DNA of 64,000 nucleotides from an uncultured Ilumatobacter sp. (GTDB lineage: Bacteria; Actinomycetota; Acidimicrobiia; Acidimicrobiales; Ilumatobacteraceae), in NCBI GenBank assembly GCA_905182555.1, contig CAJJBX010000001.1:62001-126000 (forward strand), written 5' to 3'. Below, piece by piece: positions 45,598-54,496 of this stretch (its first letter is position 1; every line of letters begins with the position of its first letter). The notes beneath the pieces are model-generated. The model was not told where the DNA came from and made no database searches. It saw only the letters and a program-made list of their open reading frames with translations. The position numbers and the translations under genes are program-made.

Positions 45598-46930
45598 GGC
45601 TGTGACGGTACCGTTCCGGACCGTGAGGATTCAGGCATCATCAGCAGCAGCCGGTATATCGGGACGTCTGCTGGGGCCCGACGTCGAATTCGATGGGGCA
45701 TCGTTCGATACCCGGTCGTTGATTCCAGGGCAATTGTTCGTGCCGATTGTCGGCGAGCGCAACGGTCACGAGTTCATTGGAGTCGCCCGTGAGGCCGGCG
45801 CTGTAGCTCACCTGACATCGGAAGCTGACCCGTGGCGCAAAGACGGCACGGCGATCGAAGTCGCCGATACGGCAGACGCTTTGATGCGCCTCGCAGGCTG
45901 GGCTCGACAGCAACTCGACACGACGGTGGTCGGCGTCACCGGCAGCGTCGGTAAGACGTCGACCAAAGATCTGATTGCAGCGGCGTGCTCCGTAGAGCGG
46001 AAAACAGCGGCGAATGAACGCAGCTTCAACAACGAGCAGGGCTTGCCGATTACGATCCTCAATGCACCTGACAACACCGAAGTGCTCGTTCTCGAGATGG
46101 GGATGCGCGGGTTCGGCGAGATCACCTCCCTGTGTGAAGTTGCCCGGCCCGACATCGGCGTCGTGACGGCCGTTGGCTACTCCCACACCGGACGCGTCGG
46201 CGGGATCGATGGTGTGGCGAAGGCGAAGCAAGAGTTGGTTGCAGTACTCCCGAAGTCCGGTACAGCAATCCTCAACGCCGACGACGGCCGTGTCGCTGCC
46301 ATGGCCAAGCACACGGACGCATCAGTACTGACGTACGGCACAGCGGCCAACGGTGGGGGCGACGTCCGTATCAGCAACCTTGTATTGGACGACTTGGCCC
46401 GACCGAGCTTCCGGGTCGACACGCCGTGGGGAAGCGGCGAGGTGCGGTTGGCGATCAGCGGCGAACACATGGCGATGAACGCCGCTGCAGCGATCGCTGT
46501 TGCCGGTTCCGTCGGCGTGTCGCTCGACGCCGCGATCGCAGCGTTGGCGAATGCTCAGATGTCTGCGATGCGGATGGAAGTGACGACCGCTCCGAACGGT
46601 GCAACGGTGATCAACGACGCGTACAACGCGAACCCGACGTCGATGACTGCGGCCCTCGAGGCAGTGGCTGCGATGCGTGCCGACCGACGGATCGCGATCC
46701 TTGGTCTGATGGGCGAACTCGACGATGAAGTCGAAGGACATCGTGAGGTCTCACGGATCGCGGAAACGCTCGGCATCCAGTTGGTCGCCACCGGCACCGA
46801 CTTGTACGGCGTTCGCTCAACAGACAATCCGGTCGGCCTGATCGGCGGGCTCGGCGCGGGCGACGTTGTCCTGGTCAAGGCAAGCCGTTCAGCAGGCCTT
46901 GAGCGAATTGTTGCGCAACTGCTCGAATAG
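45596..46930 (+). CDS. murF: UDP-N-acetylmuramoyl-tripeptide--D-alanyl-D-alanine ligase
   Basis: A 444-residue Mur ligase that joins D-Ala-D-Ala to the muramyl tripeptide. The N-terminal domain has DTRSLIPGQLFVPIVGERNGHEF. The ATP P-loop is VVGVTGSVGKTSTKDL. NERSFNNEQGLP and EMGMRGFGEI follow, and the C-terminal domain has INDAYNANPTSMTAALEA. It acts directly after Ddl, whose gene is head to head with it. ATG 45596 (or GTG 45602) is the start; no room exists for a separate intergenic promoter. Confidence 0.92.
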   Translation: MAVTVPFRTVRIQASSAAAGISGRLLGPDVEFDGASFDTRSLIPGQLFVPIVGERNGHEFIGVAREAGAVAHLTSEADPWRKDGTAIEVADTADALMRLAGWARQQLDTTVVGVTGSVGKTSTKDLIAAACSVERKTAANERSFNNEQGLPITILNAPDNTEVLVLEMGMRGFGEITSLCEVARPDIGVVTAVGYSHTGRVGGIDGVAKAKQELVAVLPKSGTAILNADDGRVAAMAKHTDASVLTYGTAANGGGDVRISNLVLDDLARPSFRVDTPWGSGEVRLAISGEHMAMNAAAAIAVAGSVGVSLDAAIAALANAQMSAMRMEVTTAPNGATVINDAYNANPTSMTAALEAVAAMRADRRIAILGLMGELDDEVEGHREVSRIAETLGIQLVATGTDLYGVRSTDNPVGLIGGLGAGDVVLVKASRSAGLERIVAQLLE

Positions 46931-46960
46931 CGGCTGCTCACCTGCTCACAGAGTTGCTCG

Positions 46961-46986
46961 CAGAGTTGCGAAAGGGGCCTGACCCC
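46961..46986. repeat. Dispersed 26-bp repeat, copy 1, within a hairpin
   Basis: This copy (core GGGGCCTGACCCC) lies between murF and the convergent MFS gene. It forms a nested hairpin with GTTGCG/CGCAAC outer arms and GGGG/CCCC inner arms. The same 26 bases occur inverted at 63134-63159. A REP-like intergenic element or bidirectional terminator is plausible. Confidence 0.6.
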
Positions 46987-47010
46987 ATACGCAACTATCT
47001 GTGCGGCTGT

Positions 47011-48429
47011 TTAGAAGAAGCGGCTGGCGTTGACCGGGGTGTATTTCTCGCCGCCGTCTTGTTCGGCAAGAAATGCGCCGCGGGTGAACTGGCGGAGGTC
47101 GACCCAGTAGGCGAGGAAGAGTGCGAACGCTGCGCCAAAACCAAGTACGGCGCGTGCGCCGACCCATTCGATCACAATGCCGAAGACGAGGTTGCCGATC
47201 GGCACGGTGCCGCCGAACGCCATGAACCACAGCGGCATGACCGAAGCACGTTCGGTGTCTTTCAGGTTCAGCTGCAGTTCGGTCGTGATCGCCGTGGCGG
47301 TCATGAAATACGCAAAGCCGAGGATGAAGCCGACCGGGTACGGCAAAAAGCCGTCGCGAAGCTGACTAAAGACGCCGAGGGTTATCGCGAACGCGGTAAA
47401 GCCGCGGACGATCAACGTGTGTCGACGGATATCAGACAGCCATGTCCCCACGGAGATTGCGCCGAAGAACGCACCGAAGCCCCAGGTGGCATAGAGCGCT
47501 CGATATGAGTTGCCGAGCGGGTCGAATCCGAAGTTGAGTTGGGCAATCGACGGGAACAAGCCGACGAACGGGAGGCTGAACAGCGAGAACAGACACATTC
47601 CGATCAGTAGCCGTGAGAGCACGGCGCGATCGCGGACGATGTTCGTGCCGGTCAGCAAGCGACGCCAGCCGACTTCGGCGAACGTGCCACGCACGTCGGG
47701 CATACGGGCAATCAGTAGCGCCACGATGAAGAAGACATAGGTCCCGGCGTTGACGATGAAAATCTGTGCGGTGCTCATCCCGACTGATGCGAGTACTGCA
47801 GCAAGGACGGGGCCCATCACGCGGCTGCCGTTGATCATTGCTGAGTTCAGGCTGATCGCACCTGGCAGGTCTTTGCGGTGGACGAGCAGCGGCATGCTCG
47901 CCTGAAACGCAGGCGCGTTGAGTGCGTTGGCGACACCGATCGCGAATTGCGTTCCGAAGATCGCAAGGAGTGCAGCATCGCGAGCTACGAAGAATGCAAG
48001 GAACAGCGTGAGAATTGCCGAAGCAGCCTGCATTGCGAGCTGCAGTTTCTGCTTTGAGACCTTGTCGGCAAGCACGCCGCCAGGGATCGACAGCAGGAGC
48101 AGCGGACCGAGCTGCATAAAGATCGTGACACCCACCAGCGCAGGGCGATCGGTCCGGTCCTGGATGTAGGCGGGCAGTGTGAAGTTCTGCATCCAGGTGC
48201 CGACCTGGGACAACGCCAGCCCGATGAAGATGATACGAAACGATCGGTACGACAACGCCGCCTTGGCGCTGCCGGGGTCTTGCCCGTGTGCTGGATACTC
48301 AGGCGAGGTGTGGTCGAAGGCAATCAGAATCCGGGACGATATCGCCGGAACATGGACCTGATCTCGGCAACAAAGACCTCGGGAACCTCGAACGCTGCGA
48401 AGTGTCCGCCCTTGTCGTAACGCTCCCAA
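47011..48429 (-). CDS. MFS transporter, EntS-like
   Basis: A 12-helix major facilitator of the EntS/multidrug type (PF05977-like). Landmarks are the first helix FRIIFIGLALSQVGTWMQNF, the motif A loop PGGVLADKVSKQKLQ, and NALNAPAFQASMPLLVHRKDLPGAISLNSAMINGSR, which is highly characteristic. It probably exports small molecules. The start is not resolved: the only far-upstream start is TTG 48429, which overlaps the epoxide hydrolase gene by about 105 bases, and internal TTG codons are alternatives. Confidence 0.83.
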   Translation of the reverse strand: MGALRQGRTLRSVRGSRGLCCRDQVHVPAISSRILIAFDHTSPEYPAHGQDPGSAKAALSYRSFRIIFIGLALSQVGTWMQNFTLPAYIQDRTDRPALVGVTIFMQLGPLLLLSIPGGVLADKVSKQKLQLAMQAASAILTLFLAFFVARDAALLAIFGTQFAIGVANALNAPAFQASMPLLVHRKDLPGAISLNSAMINGSRVMGPVLAAVLASVGMSTAQIFIVNAGTYVFFIVALLIARMPDVRGTFAEVGWRRLLTGTNIVRDRAVLSRLLIGMCLFSLFSLPFVGLFPSIAQLNFGFDPLGNSYRALYATWGFGAFFGAISVGTWLSDIRRHTLIVRGFTAFAITLGVFSQLRDGFLPYPVGFILGFAYFMTATAITTELQLNLKDTERASVMPLWFMAFGGTVPIGNLVFGIVIEWVGARAVLGFGAAFALFLAYWVDLRQFTRGAFLAEQDGGEKYTPVNASRFF

Positions 48430-49469
48430 TGGACGATGTTGGTGTAGCTGTCAGCGACCCATTCTCTGATTGGTGGGGAGATCTCCTTTGGGAACACGGC
48501 GAAGCCCGAGGGGATCGTGACGACGTGACGAGTGCCCTTCCCGAAGCTCTCCCAGTAGAGCCGTGCCGACGACGCGCCGTTTCCGTTGATCCAATAGAGC
48601 ATGATGTTGTCGAGCATCTCGTCGCGGTCGAGCACGTCTTCGGGATGTCCGTCGTTGTCAGTCCACGCCCAGAACTTTTCGATGATCCAGGCGGCCTGTG
48701 CCGACGGTGAGTCGACGAGGCCGTAGCCGACTGTTTGTGGACGAGTGGCCTGTTGTTTTGAGTAGCCGGAGTCCCAGTCGCGGTAGAACTGCAGCCGCTC
48801 GAGCGCGTGGTGCATTTCGGGAGTCATTTCGCCGTCGAGCTTGGGCCGGGCACCCATGGCAAGTGTCACGTGGATCGCCTGGCAGTGCGTTGCATCGAGC
48901 GCCCCGATTGCTGTGGTGATGCCGGCCCCCCAGTCGCCACCCTGTGCGACGTACTTGTCGTACCCGAGTCGGTTCATCAGCGTGGCGAAGGCGCCTGCGA
49001 TCCGGTCGATACCCCATCCGAGTTCGGTCGGCTTGGCCGAGAAACCGTATCCGGGAAGCGACGGCGCTACGACGTGGAACGCATCGGCAGCGTCTCCTCC
49101 GAAACGGGTCGGGTCGGTGAGCGGCTCGATCACCTTGTGGAACTCGACGATGGAACCCGGCCATCCATGAGTCAGGAGCAGTGGAGTGGCGTTGGCGTGC
49201 GGCGATCGCTGGTGAACGAAGTGCAGATTGAGGCCGTCGATCTCTGTAGCGAACTGATCGAACCGGTTCAGCGCCGCTTCGCGCGTGCGCCAGTCGTACT
49301 CTTGCGCCCAGTACTCGCACACCTCTTGGACGTACGCAAGCGGTGTGCCCTGGCTCCAGTCATCGACCAACTCGGGCTCAGGCCAACGGGTGTTGCGTAG
49401 CCGGGCGTGTAGGTCATTGATGACATCGTCAGGAACGGCGATAGTAAACGGGCGGATTTCCGTGTGCAT
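48324..49469 (-). CDS. Epoxide hydrolase (EHN-domain alpha/beta hydrolase)
   Basis: A 381-residue epoxide hydrolase. The N-terminal EHN domain has IRPFTIAVPDDVINDLHARLRNTRWPEPE. The catalytic core has the oxyanion motif LLTHGWPGSIVEF, PSLPGYGFSAKP, the nucleophile elbow QGGDWGAGI (Asp nucleophile), a conserved Tyr in the cap and the catalytic His in YDKGGHFAAFEVP. It opens epoxides to diols in the cytoplasm. Only 20 bases beyond its start begin the gap before paaI on the other strand. Epoxide chemistry is also part of the neighbouring paa pathway, but a direct link is not implied. Confidence 0.9.
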   Translation of the reverse strand: MHTEIRPFTIAVPDDVINDLHARLRNTRWPEPELVDDWSQGTPLAYVQEVCEYWAQEYDWRTREAALNRFDQFATEIDGLNLHFVHQRSPHANATPLLLTHGWPGSIVEFHKVIEPLTDPTRFGGDAADAFHVVAPSLPGYGFSAKPTELGWGIDRIAGAFATLMNRLGYDKYVAQGGDWGAGITTAIGALDATHCQAIHVTLAMGARPKLDGEMTPEMHHALERLQFYRDWDSGYSKQQATRPQTVGYGLVDSPSAQAAWIIEKFWAWTDNDGHPEDVLDRDEMLDNIMLYWINGNGASSARLYWESFGKGTRHVVTIPSGFAVFPKEISPPIREWVADSYTNIVHWERYDKGGHFAAFEVPEVFVAEIRSMFRRYRPGF

Positions 49470-49620
49470 GGCGTAACGGTAGGAGCCGACGTTTCACTGG
49501 GACGCAGCGGACGCCTCAAGGCGGAGGTCGCCCGCTGAGCGGCGGCGATCGGCAGTGAACCCATCTGCTCAGTCTCACACGGTCTCGTCTGGTGTCGTCC
49601 GGTCGGTGGCAGGGGAAACT

Positions 49621-50070
49621 ATGGTGCGGCAGATGAGTGAGGTCACTGCCGCGTCGGCCGCAATGCACGAGCGAGACGATGTAGCGCAGGGGCTCGGCAT
49701 TGTGATCGATGGTGCCGAACTCGGTGCTGCTACGGCATCGATGACGGTGACCGACGCGATGACGAACGGGTTGGGCACCTGTCATGGCGGCATCATCTTC
49801 TCGCTCGCCGACACGGTGATGGGTCACGCTTCGAACGCTGGCGACGAGAAGTCGCTCGCTACCACAGCATCGATCGAATGGATCAAGGCGGCATACGCAG
49901 GCGACCACCTGACTGCGATCAGTCGCACTGTTGCGACTCGCGGGCGCAACACCGTGCACGACGTCGATGTGCGGAATGAGGCGGGGGAGGCCATCGCGAT
50001 CTTCCGGGGTCAGACGTTGACGCTCGGAGGCTCGGTCGTCGAGGCGGTCGGAACGAAACCGAATGACTGA
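49621..50070 (+). CDS. paaI: PaaI-like acyl-CoA thioesterase
   Basis: A 149-residue hotdog thioesterase. NGLGTCHGGIIFSLADTVMGHASN near residues 50-73 is the PaaI signature with the catalytic Asp region. WIKAAYAGDHLTAISRTVATRGRNTVHDVDV follows. PaaI rescues CoA from dead-end ring-hydroxylated intermediates of phenylacetate breakdown. ATG 49621 has GGGGAAA before it. The 3' end overlaps the MarR gene by eight bases, and paaK, A, D, B, C follow. Confidence 0.87.
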   Translation: MVRQMSEVTAASAAMHERDDVAQGLGIVIDGAELGAATASMTVTDAMTNGLGTCHGGIIFSLADTVMGHASNAGDEKSLATTASIEWIKAAYAGDHLTAISRTVATRGRNTVHDVDVRNEAGEAIAIFRGQTLTLGGSVVEAVGTKPND

Positions 50071-50557
50071 GCCCGACGATTTTGAGCGGCGCGCCGCTGA
50101 ACGAGTGGTCGAACTCGGCAGCGACGAGCACCCCATCGATCTGGGCACGTTTGCCGCGATGTTTGACCTGTTCCGTGTGTCGGCCCGAGTGGTCGGCGAC
50201 CTCGAATCAGAAGTGCACCGGCCACTCGGATTGTCGATCGCTGGATTTCGGGTGTTGTTCACAGTCTGGGTTTTTGATTCGCTGGAGGTCCGGGAGATCG
50301 CACGGCTGTCGGGTGTCTCGCGAGCAGCAGTGTCTGGGGTCGTCACCACGCTTGAGAAAGAGGGGCTGGCCAGTCGCAAGCGTGATCACGACGACGGTCG
50401 ACTCGTCTCGGTGTGCGCAACGCCTGCCGGTGTCGAGATGTTGAGAATGGCCTACCGGGCACAGAACACGCGAGAAGGCGAGTTGTTTTCTGCCTTGTCG
50501 CCAGTCGAGCTCGATCAGTTCACCGGTCTACTTCGGAAGATCCTGAATGCCGAGTGA
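50063..50557 (+). CDS. MarR-family transcriptional regulator
   Basis: A 164-residue winged-helix protein. The recognition region is LEVREIARLSGVSRAAVSGVVTTLEKEGLASRKRDHDDGRLVSV (residues about 74-117), with long terminal helices for dimerisation. It overlaps paaI and precedes paaK by 88 bases, so it is probably the local regulator of phenylacetate catabolism in place of PaaR or PaaX. Confidence 0.85.
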   Translation: MTEPDDFERRAAERVVELGSDEHPIDLGTFAAMFDLFRVSARVVGDLESEVHRPLGLSIAGFRVLFTVWVFDSLEVREIARLSGVSRAAVSGVVTTLEKEGLASRKRDHDDGRLVSVCATPAGVEMLRMAYRAQNTREGELFSALSPVELDQFTGLLRKILNAE

Positions 50558-50645
50558 GCACGAAATTTTTGTGTTGCGGAGATCATTAAGGCCTTGACGA
50601 CCTCTGGTTGAACTGTCAGGATGTCTCCAGAACCAGGGGGAAGAC

Positions 50646-51916
50646 ATGCCAACAACCGGATTTCACCAGCGCGACATCGAGACGATGCCGCGTCCGCAGC
50701 TCGAAGCGCTGCAGCTCGAACGCTTGCAGTCAACGATCGCGAGTCTGCGGACCAACGTGCCTGTCATGGCCGAACGCATCGCCGACGTGGCCGATCCGAC
50801 AACCCTCGACGATCTGGCCAACTTCCCGTTCCTTCGCAAAACCGACCTGCGTGACAATTATCCGTTTGGCCTCTTCGCAGTCCCTCGCGAACAACTCGCT
50901 CGCGTGCATGCCAGCTCGGGGACCACGGGCAAGCCGACGGTCGTCGGCTACACCTCCGATGACCTCCAGGTGTGGGCTGACTGTGTTGCCCGCTGCCTGC
51001 GCGGTGCCGGAATCGAACCCGGCCAGATCTGCTCCACAATGCCTATGGCTACGGGCTTTTTACCGGCGGATTGGGCGTGCATGGCGGCGCGGAAAAAATG
51101 GGTCTGACGGTTGTGCCCGTCTCCGGTGGCATGACCGAACGGCAGGTGCGTTTGATCGAAGACTTTCAAGCCACTGGGATCACAGTAACCCCCTCCTATA
51201 TGCTGTCAATTCTGGACGAATACCGGCGCCAAGGGCTCGATCCGCGCAAGTCTCCGCTACAAGTGGGTATTGCGACACGCGAAGCAATCGAAGCCGGTCT
51301 CGGCATCATCGCGGTCAACATCTACGGCTTGTCCGAAGTCATTGGGCCGGGCGTCTCTTGCGAGACGGCCGACCGAGACGGCCTCGTGATCATGGAAGAC
51401 CACTTCCTGCCCGAGATCGTCGACCCAGATACCGGCGAACGACTGCCCGACGGCGAAGTCGGAGTCCTCGTGCTGACGAGCCTCACCAAGCAGGCGTTCC
51501 CCGTGCTGCGGTACTGGACGGGCGACCTCTGCTCGATCACGCGCGAGCCAGCGGTGTGCGGCCGGACACATGCCCGTATGTCGCCACTGGTTGGGCGTGC
51601 CGACGACATGCTCGTTATCCGTGGCGTGAACGTCTACCCCAGCCAGGTCGAGCACACGCTGATCGCCATCGATGGGGTCAGCCCGCACTTCCAGCTTGTT
51701 GTCGACCGTGACGGCGCGCTTGACACATTGCATCTGCGCGTTGAACGAGATGATTCCGAGATCGCCCGGTCCGACAGTGACCTCGCCGACGAGATCAAGT
51801 CCCAAATGCGTACGGCGCTGCTCCTCGGCGTGACCGTGTCGGTCGAGCCACCCGGATCCGTGCCACGATCCGACGGTGGCAAATTAAGCCGAACTCTCGA
51901 CAACAGGAGCCTCTGA
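50646..51916 (+). CDS. paaK: Phenylacetate--CoA ligase, frameshifted and with an internal deletion
   Basis: PaaK activates phenylacetate to phenylacetyl-CoA with ATP. The first part has the P-loop-like VHASSGTTGKPTVVGYT. The frame breaks near 51030 and the next frame continues HNAYGYGLFTGGLGVHGGAEK, MTPSYML-type sequence, IYGLSEVIGPGVSCE, YWTGDL and GRADDMLVIRGVNVYPSQVE. The segment after LQVGI, where PaaK proteins carry FGAEPWT, is absent and the frame goes straight to ATREAIEAGLG, so about eight residues are missing. Start ATG 50646 follows GGGGGAAG. Its stop overlaps paaA (TGATG). A functional copy should be confirmed. Confidence 0.87.
51030..51272 (+). other. Codon-use patch in paaK bounded by a frameshift and a deletion
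   Basis: Between the frameshift near 51030 and the missing FGAEPWT site near 51272, codon choice shifts to forms uncommon nearby (ttt, gaa aaa, ttg, caa, att, aca gta). The flanks return to G/C-ending codons. Both edges coincide with an indel. Confidence 0.5.
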
Positions 51917-52851
51917 TGCACACCCTTGCTGACGCACCGACAGACGGGCGGACTTGGTCTGACCTCGACGACTTCCAGGCGTTCATCGATGCCGGTGGAA
52001 TGGTCGAGCCGGGTGACGACATGCCTGATGAATTCCGAAGCGAGGTCTTCCGGTTCATCGAGTTCCACGCCAACTCCGAACTGATGGGTGGGCTGACCGA
52101 GCGCGACTGGATTCCCCACGCTCCAGGCCTTCGCCTGAAGCAGATCTTTCTCGCGAAGACGCAGGACGAGATCGGCCACGCTCACCTTCTGTACATGGTC
52201 GCTGCCGACATGGGCGTCAAGACACGCACCGAAATGCTCGAGCAGCTCTTCGACGGCCGCTCACGATTCCACAACGTGTTCCACTACAAAGCTGTCACGT
52301 GGGCCGATCAGGTCGCTATTGCGTTCCTTGTCGACGCCGCAGCGTTCGCCAGCCAGCGCGCGGTGTTTGCCGAGTGCACCTATGGGCCGTACAAGCGAGT
52401 GCTCAAGCGGATTGTGGCGGAAGAGGGATTCCACATGCGCCACGGTGAAGAGATGCTGTTGCGTCTTGCCACGGGCACTGACACGCAGCGCGTCATGTTC
52501 CAGGATGCGCTCACGCGATGGTGGTGGCCTGCTGTGCACCTCTTTGGACCTGACTCGCCTTCGGGTGACACCGATCCGCTGATCCGTTGGAAAATTAAGT
52601 CGCAACGCAACGAAGTGCTCCGTCAGGCCTACGTCCAGAAGTATGTGCCGCTGCTGCACGGGTATGGCTTCGACATTCCCGACAACGAGCTGCATCAGGA
52701 TGCTGACGGCCTCTGGCAGGCTGGCTCGATCGATTGGGAGCCGCTCAAGGCCACGATGCGTAACGGCGGGCCCGATTCGGCTCGACGGATCGCAACGGCC
52801 GCCGGCAACTGGGCCGACACGGCTTGGGTCCGAGAGGCGCTGGAGCAGTGA
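51916..52851 (+). CDS. paaA: 1,2-phenylacetyl-CoA epoxidase, catalytic subunit PaaA
   Basis: A 311-residue di-iron monooxygenase subunit. The first metal helix pattern is RFIEFHANSELMGGLTERDW. KQIFLAKTQDEIGHAHLLY (ExxH) and KRIVAEEGFHMRHGEE (ExxH) follow. With PaaB, C and D it epoxidises the phenyl ring of phenylacetyl-CoA. Overlaps paaK by one base and paaD by four, showing tight operon structure. Confidence 0.93.
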   Translation: MHTLADAPTDGRTWSDLDDFQAFIDAGGMVEPGDDMPDEFRSEVFRFIEFHANSELMGGLTERDWIPHAPGLRLKQIFLAKTQDEIGHAHLLYMVAADMGVKTRTEMLEQLFDGRSRFHNVFHYKAVTWADQVAIAFLVDAAAFASQRAVFAECTYGPYKRVLKRIVAEEGFHMRHGEEMLLRLATGTDTQRVMFQDALTRWWWPAVHLFGPDSPSGDTDPLIRWKIKSQRNEVLRQAYVQKYVPLLHGYGFDIPDNELHQDADGLWQAGSIDWEPLKATMRNGGPDSARRIATAAGNWADTAWVREALEQ

Positions 52852-53333
52852 GCGCTCTGTCGTCAGTCCCGGTTGAGTCGCTTGTCCGGTTAGTGACCGA
52901 CGCCGTCGCGAGTGTGCACGACCCGGAGTACCCGGACGTGTCGATTGCCGACCTCGGTCTGGTCGAGTCGATTACCGTCTCGGAGTCGGGCGACGTCGCA
53001 GCAATCGGCCTCATCCCGACTTTCAGCGGCTGCCCCGCACTCGACATGATCGCGACCGACGTCGAGGCTGCTGTGCTTGCGCTCACTGAAGTGCAGCAGT
53101 GCACCGTGGAATGGTTGCCCGGTCCGGTGTGGACCAACGAGCGGCTGACCGATCGTGCCCGCACGACGCTGGCCGACGAGTTTACGGTCGTGCTCCGACG
53201 CAAAGACGGTGGCCTGCGCTGCCCGATCTGCGGCAGTGACGCGGTTGTTGATCAGAGCCTCGCTGGCCCCACCCGATGTCGCTCGGTCGCCTGGTGCGAC
53301 AGCTGCCGCAATCCGGTCGAGGTGATGCGATGA
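52848..53333 (+). CDS. paaD: PaaD, iron-sulfur/maturation factor of the epoxidase
   Basis: A 161-residue protein with a DUF59/MIP18-like domain (SVHDPEYPDVSIADLGLV, PTFSGCPALDMIA). A C-terminal zinc-ribbon-like part has CPICGS and CRSVAWCDSCRNP. It is thought to mature the metal centre of the phenylacetyl-CoA epoxidase. GTG 52848 overlaps the paaA stop. It is placed before paaB rather than after paaC. Confidence 0.9.
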   Translation: MSALSSVPVESLVRLVTDAVASVHDPEYPDVSIADLGLVESITVSESGDVAAIGLIPTFSGCPALDMIATDVEAAVLALTEVQQCTVEWLPGPVWTNERLTDRARTTLADEFTVVLRRKDGGLRCPICGSDAVVDQSLAGPTRCRSVAWCDSCRNPVEVMR

Positions 53334-53397
53334 CCAGCAATGAGATGAGCCGTCGTCAAAGCCAGCAGGAAATGGTTGGTATGAGGAGGGTTGGATC

Positions 53398-53673
53398 ATG
53401 AACAGGTATGAGGTCTTTCTGAAGAAGCTGGGACGCGATGAGTTTCGCCATGCCGGCTCACTCGACGCAGCTGACCCTGAGATGGCTGTGATGTACGCCC
53501 GCGAGACGCACAACCGCCGGGCCGAAGGGTCCGAAATGTGGTTGGTCGATCGCCGACATGTGCTCGTCGCCGACCCGGAGTCGATGGCTGTGAACGACCA
53601 AAAACCTCACCGCCACAACGACGGCTCGCGCGTCGCCGCCCGCCGCAAAGAGAACCGGAATTCCGAAGCATGA
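53398..53673 (+). CDS. paaB: PaaB, epoxidase bridging subunit
   Basis: A 91-residue protein beginning MNRYEVFLKKLGRDEFRHAG with ALxYARET-type MAVMYARETHNRR and WLVDRRHV, the PaaB pattern. It bridges PaaAC heterodimers in the epoxidase complex. The ATG has AGGAGG 9-14 bases upstream. A 23-codon frame (53330-53401) sits between paaD and paaB and is probably only a leader. Confidence 0.92.
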   Translation: MNRYEVFLKKLGRDEFRHAGSLDAADPEMAVMYARETHNRRAEGSEMWLVDRRHVLVADPESMAVNDQKPHRHNDGSRVAARRKENRNSEA

Positions 53674-54434
53674 GCCTCACACCAGCGGCCCGCGAGTATC
53701 TGCTCGCCCTCGCCGACGACGAGCACATGATTGGTGCGCGCCACACGAACTGGATCGGCCTCGGCCCGTTTCTCGAAGAAGATCTGGCGTTCTGCTCCAT
53801 TGCCCAGGACGAACTTGGCCATGCGATCGGCTTGTACGAACTCCTGCTCGACGATGCCGGAACCGACCGTACGCAGCTCGATGCATTCGCGTTGCAGCGT
53901 GCGCCGGGTGACTACAGAAGCTGTTGGCTCGCCGAGATCAAGTGTCTTGACTGGAGCGATTCGCTCGTGCGGCACTGGTTGTACGACCGAGCCGAAGACC
54001 TGCGTTGGAAAGCGCTGGAGTCATGTACCGACCCGGTGGTTGCAGCACTCTCGCTGCGGGCACAGCGAGAAGAGTCTTTCCACCTTGCGCACGCCGAACA
54101 GTTTCTCAGTCGTCTTGCCTCCACCGATCAGTCGGCCCGCATTGTGGCATCGATCGAGCGGCTCATGCCGATTGCGTTTGGCTTGTTCGATTCGGTAGCG
54201 ACAGAACCGGACATGCTCGCTGAGGGCTTCATTACGCAGTCGTCGGCGGACATCGAAGCACTCTGGATCGACGCGATCCTCGATGATCTGAAGCGGTGGG
54301 ATCTCGACGTCGACATCGTCGCAGGGCCCGGCCAGTTCAACGAGCAGCGCCGCACCGTGCGAAGTGACGGCTTCGATGCCCTTCAAGCCGACCTGCTGAA
54401 GGTCATCTCGCTCGACCCGATTGCTGTCTGGTAA
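53670..54434 (+). CDS. paaC: PaaC, structural subunit of the epoxidase
   Basis: A 254-residue ferritin-like subunit. AAREYLLALADDEHMIGARHTNWIGLGPFLEEDLAF and IAQDELGHAIGLYELL are characteristic, followed by AQREESFHLAHAEQFL. It pairs with PaaA and lacks a working di-iron site in characterised homologues. It overlaps paaB by four bases (ATGA). The reductase gene paaE does not follow; the next gene is an unrelated small protein. Confidence 0.92.
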   Translation: MSLTPAAREYLLALADDEHMIGARHTNWIGLGPFLEEDLAFCSIAQDELGHAIGLYELLLDDAGTDRTQLDAFALQRAPGDYRSCWLAEIKCLDWSDSLVRHWLYDRAEDLRWKALESCTDPVVAALSLRAQREESFHLAHAEQFLSRLASTDQSARIVASIERLMPIAFGLFDSVATEPDMLAEGFITQSSADIEALWIDAILDDLKRWDLDVDIVAGPGQFNEQRRTVRSDGFDALQADLLKVISLDPIAVW

Positions 54435-54496
54435 CCCGAACACATCACGCAATCATCTATTTTTATTCTCAACGCAATCGCTATCAGGAGACATCA

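Noticed and set aside
53330..53401. 23-codon frame between paaD and paaB
   Set aside because: It ends within the paaB start and contains the paaB ribosome-binding site; more likely untranslated leader.
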